Source: Litsea cubeba (lineage: Eukaryota > Streptophyta > Magnoliopsida > Laurales > Lauraceae). From it: 64,000 bases of DNA. Each line of letters begins with the position of its first letter. Position 1 is the stretch's first letter. Below, piece after piece: positions 10,001 through 21,856 of the stretch. Under the pieces are notes generated by a model. That model saw nothing but the letters and a program-made list of their open reading frames with translations. It was not told the DNA's origin and made no database searches. Made by a program: the position numbers and the translations under genes. The DNA lies in assembly GCA_012931725.1 (NCBI GenBank), contig CM022949.1, positions 23,966,806-24,030,805 on the forward strand, in the 5' to 3' direction.

Positions 10001-11600
10001 GATAAAAGCAAAATAGCCTTCACAGCCATGCTCTAGAAGTTTCACAGCGGCCAATGCTGATACCAGTCTGGTGTTGAACTTCTCTCTCCGTACACCCTCG
10101 AGTATCACATTCATCTTGGGTTCCTCCACCTTGAAGGTGATTGGCTTACGGAAACAATCTACACAAGCCCGATACTTTGCTAGCCAATCCATCCCAAGGA
10201 TGACATCAAAGTCGTGCATCACTAGTACTTTCAAATCTGCTGGCATCAGTAACCCTCCAATCTGGACGTTACATCCAGGGTAGTAGTTCTCGCAAATCAC
10301 TCGTTTACCCACTGGGGTGGACACCATCAAAATAAATGGTAGCAACACAGGTGGTTGCTGAAGATCACAAGCAAAATGAGGCGCCACAAATGAATGTGTG
10401 GACCCCAAGTCAAACAAGGTTCTAGAACTCTTAGTACATATCAAGACAATACCTTCTACAACATTTCCAGCTGCTTCTGCTTGTTCAAGATTTGCTGCAT
10501 ACATCCTTCCTGCTTGTTGGGGTCGTTGTTGTACTGGTCTGCCTTGCTGTCCTGGCCTCCTTTGAGCCTGTTGTTGTTGTGGTGGTCTCGGTGGTGCCGG
10601 TAATGCTCGATGCGGAGGTGGAGCTGGGAGTGCCCTGAGGGGGCTACTGCTGTGGTGCCCCATAACCACCTCTGTTCCTAGGGCAAGCTGCTGCTCGGTG
10701 TTCCATTGACCCACATAGAACGCATGCTCCTGTATTCCTCCAGCATCTCTCGGTCAGATGTGCTTTACCACGAGTATCACACTTAGGTGCACCAATTACT
10801 ACACCTTTCTGTCTCTTGTTATGTTGTCCTTTTCCAGAGTAGGATAAATTTCTTTTGAAGTCACCGCCTCTCTTCCTCAAGGCCACCTCTTCTGCAGAAA
10901 AACAGCGGTCCACAGCGTCATCAAATGTAGTTGGTGTCTTGAAAGCTGTCACATGATCTACATAGATCGGATTCATGCCATCAATGAAGCGATCCACTTT
11001 CTTCTCTTCGGTATTTATCAAATCTTCAGCATACTTTGACAATTGTAGAAAAGTATGCACATATTCGGTCATGGTCATCTGATTCTGCTGCAAGGTCATG
11101 AATTCATTTTGTTTCTTCCTTCGTACATGTTCAGGTATGAACTTTCTTCGAAACTGCTTCTTAAATGTGTCCCATACAATAGCTTCAGGTAATAACTTGA
11201 GAGGATCCCTCACACTCTTCCACCAAATATTTGCCGTTTCCCTGAACATAGAAGCAGTGAGTACAACCTTCTGCCTGTTGTCACAAGTGATGGTCTCAAA
11301 AACATCACCAATATGGTCTAGCCACTCATCCGCTTTTGTAGCACCTTCATTGCCATGAAATTCTGTGGCTCCCCTCTTCCGGAATCTCTCATACAGTGAG
11401 TTTGGATCATTACTCCTCAATTGATTTGCGGCTTGCTATCCTTGATTTGCCATCAAGAGGACTATTTGTTCATTTGTCTTGGCCACTTGTTCAATAAGCA
11501 TCTTCAATTGAGCATCCAGATTTGGCGGATCATTCTCCACCACTACAAAAGGATCATTGGTGTTGGATTCGTTATTACCACCCCCAGAACCTGACGCCAT
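7088..11600 (-). pseudogene. Gypsy gag-pol polyprotein, broken (copy A)
   Basis: On the minus strand from ATG at 11600: gag (IWWKSVRDPLKLLPEAIVW; zinc knuckle CVLCGSMEHRAAAC), aspartic protease (DLGSTHSF, where DSG is usual), reverse transcriptase (SKIDLRSGYHQ; FIDDILVYS), RNase H (YLDASRVGLG; NVVADALS), integrase (CYTCQRVK; SDRDTRFVSSFW; YHPQTDGQS) and a C-terminal chromodomain-like stretch (VKLLWEHHGPEEATWE), pointing to a Tekay/Del-like chromovirus. Breaks include a stop in gag (CAA to TAG near 11438), stops after YSKS and after the RNase H region shared with copy B, and a deletion of about 15 bases in the integrase near 8085 private to copy A. Confidence 0.88.
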
Positions 11601-11784
11601 TTATCTGCAAAATAGTTTCAAAATTAAGTTACAACTATATTCTATCTCTATCTCTATAATACCAATGACAAACACCATACTAGTAGCAACTAATCTCGAC
11701 AATTTTATACTCTAATTTCGATCCTAACGTATCCTCACAACGATTTCCGAATGGCTACTAAGTCTTTTAGAGGGACTTTCAGGG

Positions 11785-11796
11785 GCTCTGATACCA
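11785..11796 (-). other. Gypsy primer-binding site (copy A)
   Basis: GCTCTGATACCA on the plus strand is the complement of TGGTATCAGAGC, the usual site for initiator tRNA-Met. It lies 10 bases from the LTR edge at 11807, a slightly long spacer. Confidence 0.85.
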
Positions 11797-11806
11797 TACT
11801 TACGTA

Positions 11807-14621
11807 TGTCACATCCCAGTCCCGAATTACCCCGGCCTAGGGCAATCCCCGAGGTGAGACACACGTACTCCCGTGTGATAATACTTGTCGCGAGTCAAAT
11901 ACAATCACACGAAGGAGATAAACCGATTCTACTCGTGAGTCTAACTCACTTGAACCAATTAAAACATTTCAAGTAAGCGGAAGCTGAAATTACAAAATGA
12001 ATATCATTCCCCATTCAGTCCATTTAAACCTTCAAGTTTAATACAAAAGAACTTTTACAAGTATATGCATTGTTATCAAAAGAGGGTCCGTAAGGTACCC
12101 TACACAATAATACCAAAAGTATAACTAAAATAAAAGAAGATCTTAGTGTGACAACACAAAAAGAAGTTAGTCACACTCTAGCTACTAGATCTCAAAAGTA
12201 TGTAGCGCACTACGAAAATGTGGGGTTTCTACACTTGCCCCACATCGGGCCACTCCTTTAGTCCTGGAGGAACCTTTTGGGCTTCCTCCTCTCCAGTCTG
12301 GGCCTCCTCAAGCCCGGGATCTGCATCTGTGCCTGTGACACCAAGAGTAGCACCTCAAATACGACGAATTGGCAAGTATAGGCAATAAAATGAAATACAT
12401 AATGTTTCCAAAATGAATTAAATGACGATTGATTAGTAAGATGTCAATATAAAGGAATAACTAGGCAAATGTGCCCAAATAGACTAATTCATGCTTTTTG
12501 AATCAAGGATCAGTAATGCACACTAATTTGGCTGCTACATTAAGCTCATCCTCTCAATAGAGAGCAAATCTAATTGGGATGTCACCAGCGGCCCGGCCAA
12601 AGGCTAGCTGGCTACCCGGTTCTGGAGTTCCGGTGCTCCAGATGATCTATTGCAGTGATCTCGAATAACTAAACCAAGTTTAACCCCGTCGGGTATCACA
12701 AGGTCGAAGCTCAGTAGTGCCAGACCAAATCGAATCGAATAAATACACACATGAGTAAGATTGTTTTTACTTGAATCAAATCGAATCATAATACCCAATA
12801 TTTCACACATAACTTACTCATCTCAAATTCAATTGAACATCATATCACCATACAAGTATAACAAATAAAAACGAAACAACTTATGCATATAACTTATTGT
12901 TTAGAATTTGGAAGTTGAATAGGAAATAGATCTCAATATGCACATGCATTAATCAAGAGGAATCAAGGTCATTTACTAGACTCTCATCTTTCACTTTCTC
13001 ACACGATGAAGTTTAGAGATCCGGTGTATGGCTATCTTTAATTTGGTGTCACTTTGTATAAGTGTAATGCACCGGGTTCCCCAAGCCTCATCTATGACAA
13101 GGTTTTAGACGAAAGATAAAATCCACATGAAATAATCTTAGCCTCAATGATTTCTCATGTGGTCCATTCCATTGGTCCATTGATTTGGTCAAAGGTGCCA
13201 TTTTCTAGGGTCCCACAAGTACTTCGGAGTCCCAAAATCCTAAGTGGTTTAGTAAATATACAAATTAGGGGTATTCGTCAACTTTTAGTGGCCTAAGAAG
13301 TATTTTTGGTCAAAACCCCGGGGCCCAGGCAGAACCACATCTCGCTATAGCGAGCTTGTGGCCCGCTATAGCGAGCCCACAGAAAGGGTCTCGCTATAGC
13401 GAGGGACACTCTGTGTCTCTCGTCATGCACTCATTTGTGCTATGTTTTCTGAATGTCCCACCTGTGCATTCCTTTTTAACATGTAATGGAACATGTCATC
13501 ATTCAATCACCACCCATTCACATGCATTTATATAAAGGATTCCACATGCACATGCATTTGTATTAAAAGATTCCATACATGTACACATGTCCTCATTCAA
13601 GCCCCACCTGCACACATGAAATTTATGTTTCATTTGTTTATACACCACCCATTCAAGACACCTTAGTTTACCATTTTCCAACCCAACCATAAAAATTAAA
13701 ATCATATTCATTTTCAAGCCATAACCAAAAGGCTAATCACCATAAAAGATAAATATTAGAATGGGTAATCAAATCAAGGAATTAGCACTATGTATTCTTA
13801 ATTAAAGCTTATACTTGCCTCAAATAGAGCTTTTCAAGTCCTCTTCACTTAATTAGCTCAAGAGACTAAAACCCCAAATCTACAAACCATGGAAGGATGA
13901 ATGAGAATGCAATGCATGTTAGCTACAAGCCTCAAGGCTCTATTTCAACTCATATTAACCTAAAAATATAACTTAAAACGGGTTTGGCTCTTACCTCTAG
14001 TGATAAATCCGAATTTGAAGAAAATAGGAGGTGATGAAGATGGGTTCTTGTCCATAAGCATAGAGGGAAGAATGTAGAGGATGAAGGAGAGTCCACTCTT
14101 AGTCTTCAAAGCTCATGTAAGAAATCTCTAGGGTGATTGGAGAAGATGATATGAAGGGAAAAGAAAAGGAGTAGTAGTAGAGAAGAAGAGAAAATGAAAG
14201 GAATGAAATGGAATGGGTAGTTGGGCTTATAAAGGGATAGGGTTGTCCCTTTTTGCAACTAAGTCCTTTAATCTTGCATATTTTCATTTTGAGTCAAATG
14301 AGGGTCCACTAATACAACGGTTGGTCAAATGTGGACGGTTCAAATACGAAAGTTGGCGTGCTCGATGAGATACACGTGTTGGTGTCAAAATGGCGTGCAA
14401 ATGATGCAAATGTAAAAATCGTTAAATACGAAAAAGCCCTTAACTTCACTTAACCAAGTCAATCCACTTTAACTCACCTAGTCTAGGCTCAAGACCCGAC
14501 TAACTAGACTCACAAGGACTAATTAACACTAATTACTATAATTAGTAACTAAGTATAATTAATTTAGTTAAAATATGATTAATTAGCACTAAACATGCTT
14601 AATTAGGGTCGGGGTGTAACA
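11807..14621 (-). repeat. Full-length gypsy LTR (copy A, 2815 bp)
   Basis: It runs from TGTCACATCCC to GGGGTGTAACA. Open frames inside (for example at 12604-12810 and 14099-14287, minus) have no family resemblance and are ignored. Three copies of the palindrome TCGCTATAGCGA or its core lie at 13341-13403. Confidence 0.8.
13341..13403. repeat. Triple palindrome in the gypsy LTR (copy A)
   Basis: CTCGCTATAGCGAG occurs at 13341-13354 and 13390-13403, and the core CGCTATAGCG at 13364-13373. Each is a perfect inverted repeat. Copy B has the same cluster at about 54178-54242. Function unknown; it could be a protein-binding or structural site in the LTR. Confidence 0.8.
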
Positions 14622-14962
14622 ACGACCATGGCCTTCTCTTACTATTTTGAATCTGACATTTCGAACATTGGATAAATGGCACAGTTTTCCATTAGGAGCT
14701 TCTATATATAGTTGTAAATTGCCCTGGTTGTGAAAATAAGACAAAGTATCCAATTGGGTTTAGCTATGCTTATACAAATTTGAGCAATTAAAGCCTACGA
14801 TTGGACAAGGATGAAATGGTTTCTTCATAGTATTTGCCAGTCCATTGACACATCTTTCCCTAAGAATGTTCATTATTTAATCTGCCGTTGCCTTCTTCAG
14901 TCATTCTAAAATAGATTTTCCCCAAGATGTTGTTAAATTGTTGGTTCCTTGTCCATGTACAG
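14622..14962. other. Intron remnant between gypsy LTR and alpha-galactosidase exons (copy A)
   Basis: No coding sequence matching the missing GH27 exons is present. It ends with an acceptor (TGTACAG) at 14962. Confidence 0.5.
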
Positions 14963-15224
14963 GGGACAGGAAGACCCAGCGACATGGGCGCCAAAAATTG
15001 GAAACAGTTGGCGGACGACGGGAGACATTAAAGATACTTGGGAGAGGTAAATACAACTAACTCATGGGCCATGGCAATGTCATATTATATTCAAGTATTT
15101 CCTCATGTGATCTAACAGAAGTTTTATTACTAAGTTCTGATTTCAAGTGTAATTCTATTATCATAGGGAAGTTATAGAATAACCATGATAATACACATTT
15201 ACATAGCTTTGATGAGGAAAAATG

Positions 15225-15678
15225 TGTTAGAAAACAAGATCTAGATCTATGATCCAGAAAAACTTAAACAACCAAGATCCTCCATGTCAAATCATCGAGA
15301 GATGTAAAGCGGAAAACATACCTTGATCCATTGTGGAAGTTACTCGCAGGTTGTTGATCTTCCAATCCAATATGGCTGCCCAGAGAAACCCTCTTGATTC
15401 TTTCTGATGATGGGATGTCAGAGAGAATAGGAACTTACCATATGAATTGGGGACCATAACCCTAATATATATAATAATGAGATTTGCTAATTCTAGTTTG
15501 TTCCCTCATCAAATTAGAATTAGTATTCTGGTATCTACACATTAATCCCATGACAATTATACCCTTAAGCCTTAAAACTTTAAGTCTTAATTAGATCACT
15601 TCAATTAGGCTTAACCAAAGATAGCATAACACATTTAATGGTAACATGTGTGGCCCCACATGATGGAATTTTCCAACA
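15225..15678 (-). repeat. Copia 3' LTR (left)
   Basis: TGTTAGAAAAC...TTTTCCAACA, 454 bp. It differs from the right LTR by two substitutions (CATCGAGAG versus CATTGAGAG; GGCTGCCC versus GGCTACCC). The purine tract, complement of ATCTCCCACTGGGCC, adjoins at 15679. Confidence 0.95.
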
Positions 15679-16106
15679 ATCTCCCACTGGGCCATATATG
15701 TAACTTAACAAATGTGTATACTGTATGAGCTCTAAATCTGCTATCATAATCTGAGGGTATATCCAAACAATCTCGTCCATTGATTATGCCGGTATAGGAT
15801 CAAAGCGGTTTTCGTCATATGGAACATGACTAAACCCATCAATGGTCACGTACACCAACATAACCAAATGACATAGATCAATCATGGATGCGTAGCATGG
15901 AAAATACATGTAATGTGATCTATACATGTCTATTTCCAACTGGTCCTACTTTATTCCTTAGTGAGATCAATATTGAATACAATGTAACAGAGTGAAATGA
16001 ACTGAATACTTTATTTCTGATCAGAAAAATATCCAAATACATAAATGTATAATTATGTCCAAAATTAAACATAAAGTAATAGTATATAAACTGATACAAA
16101 CTCCCA

Positions 16107-19100
16107 CTATAGTGTGATATCCTCACACAAAATAACACCCATATGAGCAGTGTGCTCATGAAAGACCTTGGGTGGTAATCCCTTTGTAAGCGGATCCGCT
16201 ATCATGGAGTTTGTCCCAATGTGCTTTATGGATATCTGTCCATCCTGTATTCTCTCCTTCACAACGAGGAACTTAATGGCAATATGTTTTGACTTAAATG
16301 AGCTCCTGTTGTTGTTGGAATATAGCACTGCTGACTTATTGTCACAATATAGTGTGAGTGGTCTTTCAATACCCTCTATAACTCGCAGCCCCAGTGACAA
16401 AATTTCGCAGCCATATACCATGGTTGGATGCCTCATAGCATGCTACAAACTCTGCTGCCATGGTGGAATCAGTAACGAGTGTCTGTTTGGCACTCCTCCA
16501 AGAAATAGCTCCACCAGCTAACAGGTAGAGGTAGCCTGATGTGGATTTCATACTGTCTTTGCATCCAGCAAAATCGGAATCAGAATACCCGATGATCTCC
16601 AATTGATCCGATTTTCTATATGTGAGCATGTAATCTTTTGTTCTCTGTAAATATCTCATAACCCGCTTGGCTGCTTTCCAATGATCCATTCCAGGATTAC
16701 TTAAATATCTGCCTAACATGCCAACAATGTACGCAATATCCGGACGCGTACATACCTGAGCATACATTAGACTACCTACAACTGATGCATAGGGAATCTT
16801 TTGCATTTCCTTAATTTCAAGGTTAGTTTTAGGGCACTGATTTAGACTGAACTTATCTCCCTTAGCGACAGGGGTGTCACCTGGTCTACAGTCCTGCATG
16901 CCAAATCTTTTGAGTACTGTATCGATATAATTTCTTTGTGATAATCCAAGAATACCCCGAGAACGATCACGGTGTATCAGGATCCCTAATACAAAGGAGG
17001 CGTCACCAAGATCTTTCATCTCAAATTTCTTTGATAGAAATCTCTTGGTTTCGTGCAACATGCCTATATCATTTGTGGCAAGCAGTATGTCATCGACATA
17101 CAAAACCAGGAATATGTGCTTACTCCCACTGAATTTGTGATACACACAATTATCAACAGCGTTTGTCTCAAAACCAAACGAGATAATCACATGATGAAAC
17201 TTGTGATACTACTGACGAGAAGCTTGCTTGAGTCCATAGATGGACTTTGTCAATTTACAGACCATATTATTTGGGTCTCCCAACTCAAAGTTTTCTGGCT
17301 GCACCATATAAATTGTTTCGTCAATGTCACCATTGAGAAAAGCTGTCTTGACGTCCATTTGATGAAGCTCAAGATCAAAATGTGCAACAAGTGCCATGAT
17401 TGTCCTAAAAGAGTCTTTCGAAGAAACCGGAGAGAAAGTCTCTTTAAAGTCAATCCCTTCTTTTTGGGTAAATCCTTTAGCTACAAGACGAGCCTTATAC
17501 CTCTCCACATTACCATTCGAATCCCTTTTGGTTTTAAAAATCCATTTGCAACCAATGGGCTTCGCACCTTCTGGTAATGGAACAAGTTCCCAAACCTTAT
17601 TGTCTTGCATAGACTTATACTCCTCATTCATAGCATCAATCCACTTTTGAGAGTTGGAACCTTGCATGGCCTGGTGGAAGTTGATTGGATCATTTTCCAC
17701 CATTCCAATTTCTTCCTCATGTTCTTGGAGAAATACGAAAAAATCGTCCGGAATAGCATTTCTCCTTTCTCTAATGGATCGTCTTAATGGCACTGGTTCT
17801 TGAGGTTGTGGAGTTTGTTCCTCAGGAACGATCACCTCATCTTGAATAGGGGTTTGAACAACATTGTCTAGTTGAGGTCCGGATTCGCTTCTTGATCAAT
17901 GACAGGCATAGAAACCGGCACATTGTCAATAGCGATAGTGGGAATCGAAACCGATTCTTCCTCAAAGACAATGTCTCTAACCTTATTTCTCCCCCCAAAC
18001 TCAACATCCTCAAAAAATGTTGCAGTTCCCGTCTCAAAAATTGACTTAAGTGTGGGATCATAAAACTTATAGCCCCTAGATCGCTCAGGGTAGCCAATGA
18101 AGTAGCTGCTCACAGTTTTGGAGTCCAATTTCTTTTCATGTGGCCTATAAGGCCTTGCCTCAGCAGGACATCCCCAAATGTGAAAATGTTTGAGACTAGG
18201 ATTACGGCCTGTCCAAAGCTCATAAGGTGTTTTTGCAGCTGCTTTAGTTGGCACTCTATTCAGAATATAAGCTGCTGTTTTGATTGCTTCTCCCCAGAGT
18301 GACTCTGGTAAAGAAGAATAACTAATCATACTCCTTACCATATCCTTAAGAGTCCGGTTTCGCCTTTCAGCAACACCATTCATGCTAGGTGACCCTGGCA
18401 TGGTGTACTGGGAGACGATTCCACATTCCTCTAGGAATTTAGCAAACGGTCCTGGACGTTGTTCACCTGATCCGTCATATCTACGGTAGTATTCACCACC
18501 ACGGTCAGACCGGACACATTTTATTCTTTTGTTGAGTTGGTTCTCAACTTCAGCTTTAAATGTTTTGAACACGTCCAAAGACTGTGATTTTTCATGAATG
18601 AGAAATAGGTACCCATAGCGAGAGTAATCGTCTATGAATGATATAAAATACTGTTGGCCATTCCAAGAAGCCGTAGGGAATGGGCCACAGATATCTGTGT
18701 GTATCAATTCTAAGACATCTGTAGTTCTATTGGCACCTAATTTCTTCGTTTTGGTCTGTTTTCCCTTGATGCAAGCAATACAAACATCAAAGTCTGTAAA
18801 GTCAAGGGAATCTAGAATTCCATCAGACACAAGTCGCTCAACTCTAGGCTTAGAGATGTGACCTAAGCGTTTGTGCCATAATGTGGCTGAATTTTCTTTA
18901 CTCAATTTGCGTTTAGTACCTCGTGATTCCACATGCAAGGATTCATTATAAGAAACAATTATATCAAGCAAATATAAGTTGTCATATACACATAGAGAAC
19001 CAGTTCCAACAATATTTGAATTTATAGATAAGCTGACTTGATTGTTTCCAAATGAACAAAAATAACCAAACTTGTCCAATAAAGAAAACTGAAACCAAAT

Positions 19101-19440
19101 TCCGTCTAAAAGACGGTACAATAAAAGTATCTACTAAATCCAAATAATAACCAGTTTTCAATAACAACCTAAAATGCCCTATTGCCACTACTTCTACCGA
19201 GTTGCCATCGCCCACAAAGATGTGTCTTTCAGCATCACTTGGCTTTCGGCAGCTCAGGCAACCCTGCATAGAAACACTGATGTGAGTAGTAGCACCAGAA
19301 TCTAACCACCACGTGTTTCTAGGTACTGAAGCTAAATTGACCTCAGAACAGACCAAAGTAAGAAATGTACCTTTCTTTGCATGCCAAGCGTGATATTTGG
19401 GTTTGCACATGTCACGAGAAACTTGGAAAGTTAACAGCAA
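16107..19440 (-). pseudogene. Copia pol polyprotein, broken
   Basis: Minus-strand order: aspartic protease (WWLDSGATTHIS, near 19310), gag-pre-integrase (LWHKRLGHIS), integrase (HTDICGPF; DDYSRYGYLF; SDRGGEYY; MNGVAERRNRTLKDMV), reverse transcriptase (KTAFLNGDIDETIYM; LYVDDILLATND) and RNase H (GYSDSDFAGCKDS; LYCDNKSAV; IADPLTKGLP). Breaks: a TAG in the place of a conserved Trp after YGLKQASRQ (near 17206), and frameshifts near 19100, 17850 and 16400. Between 19441 and 19980 I find no capsid domain or CCHC knuckle, so gag was probably lost before or after insertion and the copy could move only with help. Confidence 0.9.
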
Positions 19441-19980
19441 GATTGCACAGATCCATTAACAACATCAAATCAAAATAAATAATAATAAAACTGGATCCAT
19501 AACAACATCACTTGGCCATTACATAATCACAAATATATGATGCACCTCTTATCAGATCAAAGGATTTAAAATAAATCAAAGGTGCATTGGTCAATCAACC
19601 ACGATCATGTAATAGAATAAGAAACGTACTTGCGCATGTCCCGAGGCTTGATCCATGAAAAAAAAAAGTAGAATACTGACATGCGCATGATTCATGGACT
19701 GTCATGCGTTGATTCATGGCGCTATTGATCCATTGTAAAACAACAGCAACACGAAATCACGGGAATCGCACAAATCTTGATCCATATGATCTATCGATTT
19801 TGATTTAAAAATTCCAACAGAGCAAACAAGACATATAAAATTGCTCATGGCGTGCTGCTAGATCTTGATCAATTAATCAATTAAAATACTCAAAGCAATG
19901 GACACATAATAACTTGATCCAGAAGATCACCAACAGCAAATAAAAATAATACTAGATTCTCAATGGCTTAACATGGAGAT

Positions 19981-19992
19981 GCTCTGATACCA
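19981..19992 (-). other. Copia primer-binding site
   Basis: GCTCTGATACCA, the complement of TGGTATCAGAGC (initiator tRNA-Met), lies two bases inside the right LTR. Confidence 0.9.
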
Positions 19993-19994
19993 CT

Positions 19995-20448
19995 TGTTAG
20001 AAAACAAGATCTAGATCTATGATCCAGAAAAACTTAAACAACCAAGATCCTCCATGTCAAATCATTGAGAGATGTAAAGCGGAAAACATACCTTGATCCA
20101 TTGTGGAAGTTACTCGCAGGTTGTTGATCTTCCAATCCAATATGGCTACCCAGAGAAACCCTCTTGATTCTTTCTGATGATGGGATGTCAGAGAGAATAG
20201 GAACTTACCATATGAATTGGGGACCATAACCCTAATATATATAATAATGAGATTTGCTAATTCTAGTTTGTTCCCTCATCAAATTAGAATTAGTATTCTG
20301 GTATCTACACATTAATCCCATGACAATTATACCCTTAAGCCTTAAAACTTTAAGTCTTAATTAGATCACTTCAATTAGGCTTAACCAAAGATAGCATAAC
20401 ACATTTAATGGTAACATGTGTGGCCCCACATGATGGAATTTTCCAACA
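19995..20448 (-). repeat. Copia 5' LTR (right)
   Basis: 454 bp, the pair of 15225-15678, ending TTTTCCAACA and followed by the AAATG duplication. Confidence 0.95.
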
Positions 20449-21856
20449 AAATGATGCTATTATTTTCTGTAGTATGACAAGTATTGCTGATTCGAATGAC
20501 CGATGGGCATCCTACACAGGACCTGGTGCATGGAATGGTGAGTTCAAGATCATCTTTTCACTTGGAATTGTATCAAGTCTACGCTCCAAAATTCAATAAA
20601 AAAAAATCAAATCCAGTTCTTACAATGATGACTTGATGTACATTGCCTTTACAAATCTTAAATCAGAAAGATTTTTAAGGATTCTGCTTCATAAGAACAT
20701 GAACTATTCGTTTCTCACTTTTCTAGTTCTATTGGGTCAGATCCAGACATGCTCGAAGTAGGAAACGGTGGTATGACGACTGAAGAATACTGTTCTCACT
20801 TCAGCATATGGGCTTTAGTTAAGGTACTGAATTGAAAATTTTTTAAACCATCATCTCATGTTTTAATATGAATATGTTCTAGACTTCTAGTGATCAAATG
20901 TGCAGTATAGAAACCGAATAGTTGAATGTGACTGTATGTTCACAGGCTCCATTGTTGATTGGTTGCGACCTTCGGTCTGTAGACAAAGTAACTCTAGGAC
21001 TGCTTAACAACGAGGAGGTCATTGCTGTTAACCAAGGTAGCAATCATGTGAACCTCTCTATCCAAAATTTTGTGAAATCTCTAATTAAGAATGTAGCATC
21101 TTTTATTTATTTTTATTTTTTTCACAATTTCACCATCCCATCTCAGGTTGTGATTGTGTGTAAACAGAATGATATCAACATGTTTTGGGTTCATCTTTAG
21201 AAGAAATTGATCTGATATTCCATATAGGTCTGGTAAAACATTATAAAATGAGATGTGGGTCTAATGATAAGCTGGTTTGAACAGATAAACTAGGAGTTCA
21301 AGGGAAGAAGGTTAAAAAGAATGGTGATTTCGAGGCACCTTTTCAACCCCTTAATTATCATTTCACTGTTTCTTAATCAAATTGCTGTTTGTGCAGCATT
21401 CCCACTCATTATAATTCTTACTTCATACAAAACCCTTGCACCATATATCATGCATCTATGTATATAATGCACTAATACTACTGAATATATATGTAGGTTT
21501 GGGCAGGTCCTCTTAGTGGAAAAAGGGTAGCTGTTGTCCTCTGGAACCGAGGATCCTCACAGGCGTCAATTACCGTAAATTGGTCTGATGTTGGCCTTCC
21601 ATCTAATGCCATAGTTAAAGTTCGAGACCTATGGATGGTGAGATTCAAATACAGCTTAATTCTCTTGGATATCTTGATTTAGTTATGTGATGATTTAATC
21701 ATGGTCTTGACATGATCTATTTTAACGTTCGCAATATTGCAGCATTCGACAGTGAAGTCTCTTCGGGGGCAACTTACAGCTACTATTGATTCTCATGCAT
21801 GCAAGATGTATGTACTCACACCACAATCAAAACAAGGTCACGAGATTCAGGAATAA

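Larger units (their letters stand above)
6768..14621 (-). mobile_element. Ty3/gypsy retrotransposon, chromovirus type, decayed (copy A)
   Basis: The minus-strand element contains a right (5') LTR at 11807-14621, a primer-binding site complementary to initiator tRNA-Met, gag-pol, a purine tract just inside the left LTR (complement of TTTCTCCCCCTCT at 7077-7089) and a truncated left LTR. It sits between alpha-galactosidase exon 1 and the C-terminal exons and replaces several exons. The same insertion with the same truncation is at 47576-55463. Confidence 0.88.
15225..20448 (-). mobile_element. Ty1/copia retrotransposon (copy A only)
   Basis: Two 454-bp LTRs (15225-15678, 19995-20448) bound a 5224-bp element flanked by the 5-bp target-site duplication AAATG (15220-15224, 20449-20453). 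Copy B has the unoccupied site (one AAATG, about 56061-56065). The LTRs differ at only two positions I can see, so insertion is recent. It lies antisense within an alpha-galactosidase intron, its edge 24 bases from the next exon. The gag region is essentially missing and pol carries stops and frameshifts. Confidence 0.95.
14963..21856 (+). pseudogene. Alpha-galactosidase (GH27) C-terminal exons (copy A)
   Basis: Exons: 14963-15046 (GQEDPATWAPKIG...WRTTGDIKDTW), 20473-20537 (TSIADSNDRWASYTGPGAWN), 20741-20823 (DMLEVGNGGMTTEEYCSHFS), 20946-21036 (APLLIGCDLRSVDKVTLGLL), 21285-21334, 21497-21637 (VWAGPLSGKRVAVVLWNRGS) and 21743-21856 (ends TAA). Phases agree across all junctions. Plant GH27 enzymes remove terminal alpha-galactose. 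The acid/base Asp (SWRTTGD) is present, but the exons with the nucleophile (KYDNCN) and the WNSWNHF start are absent, so the product would not be catalytic. The fifth exon's donor is GAG|GC, a GC-AG intron or a lost donor. A copia element (15225-20448) sits in the intron before exon 20473. The exons themselves are open here, unlike copy B. Confidence 0.85.

Noticed and set aside
17053..17577. 174-residue plus-strand frame
   Set aside because: Antisense to the copia reverse transcriptase.
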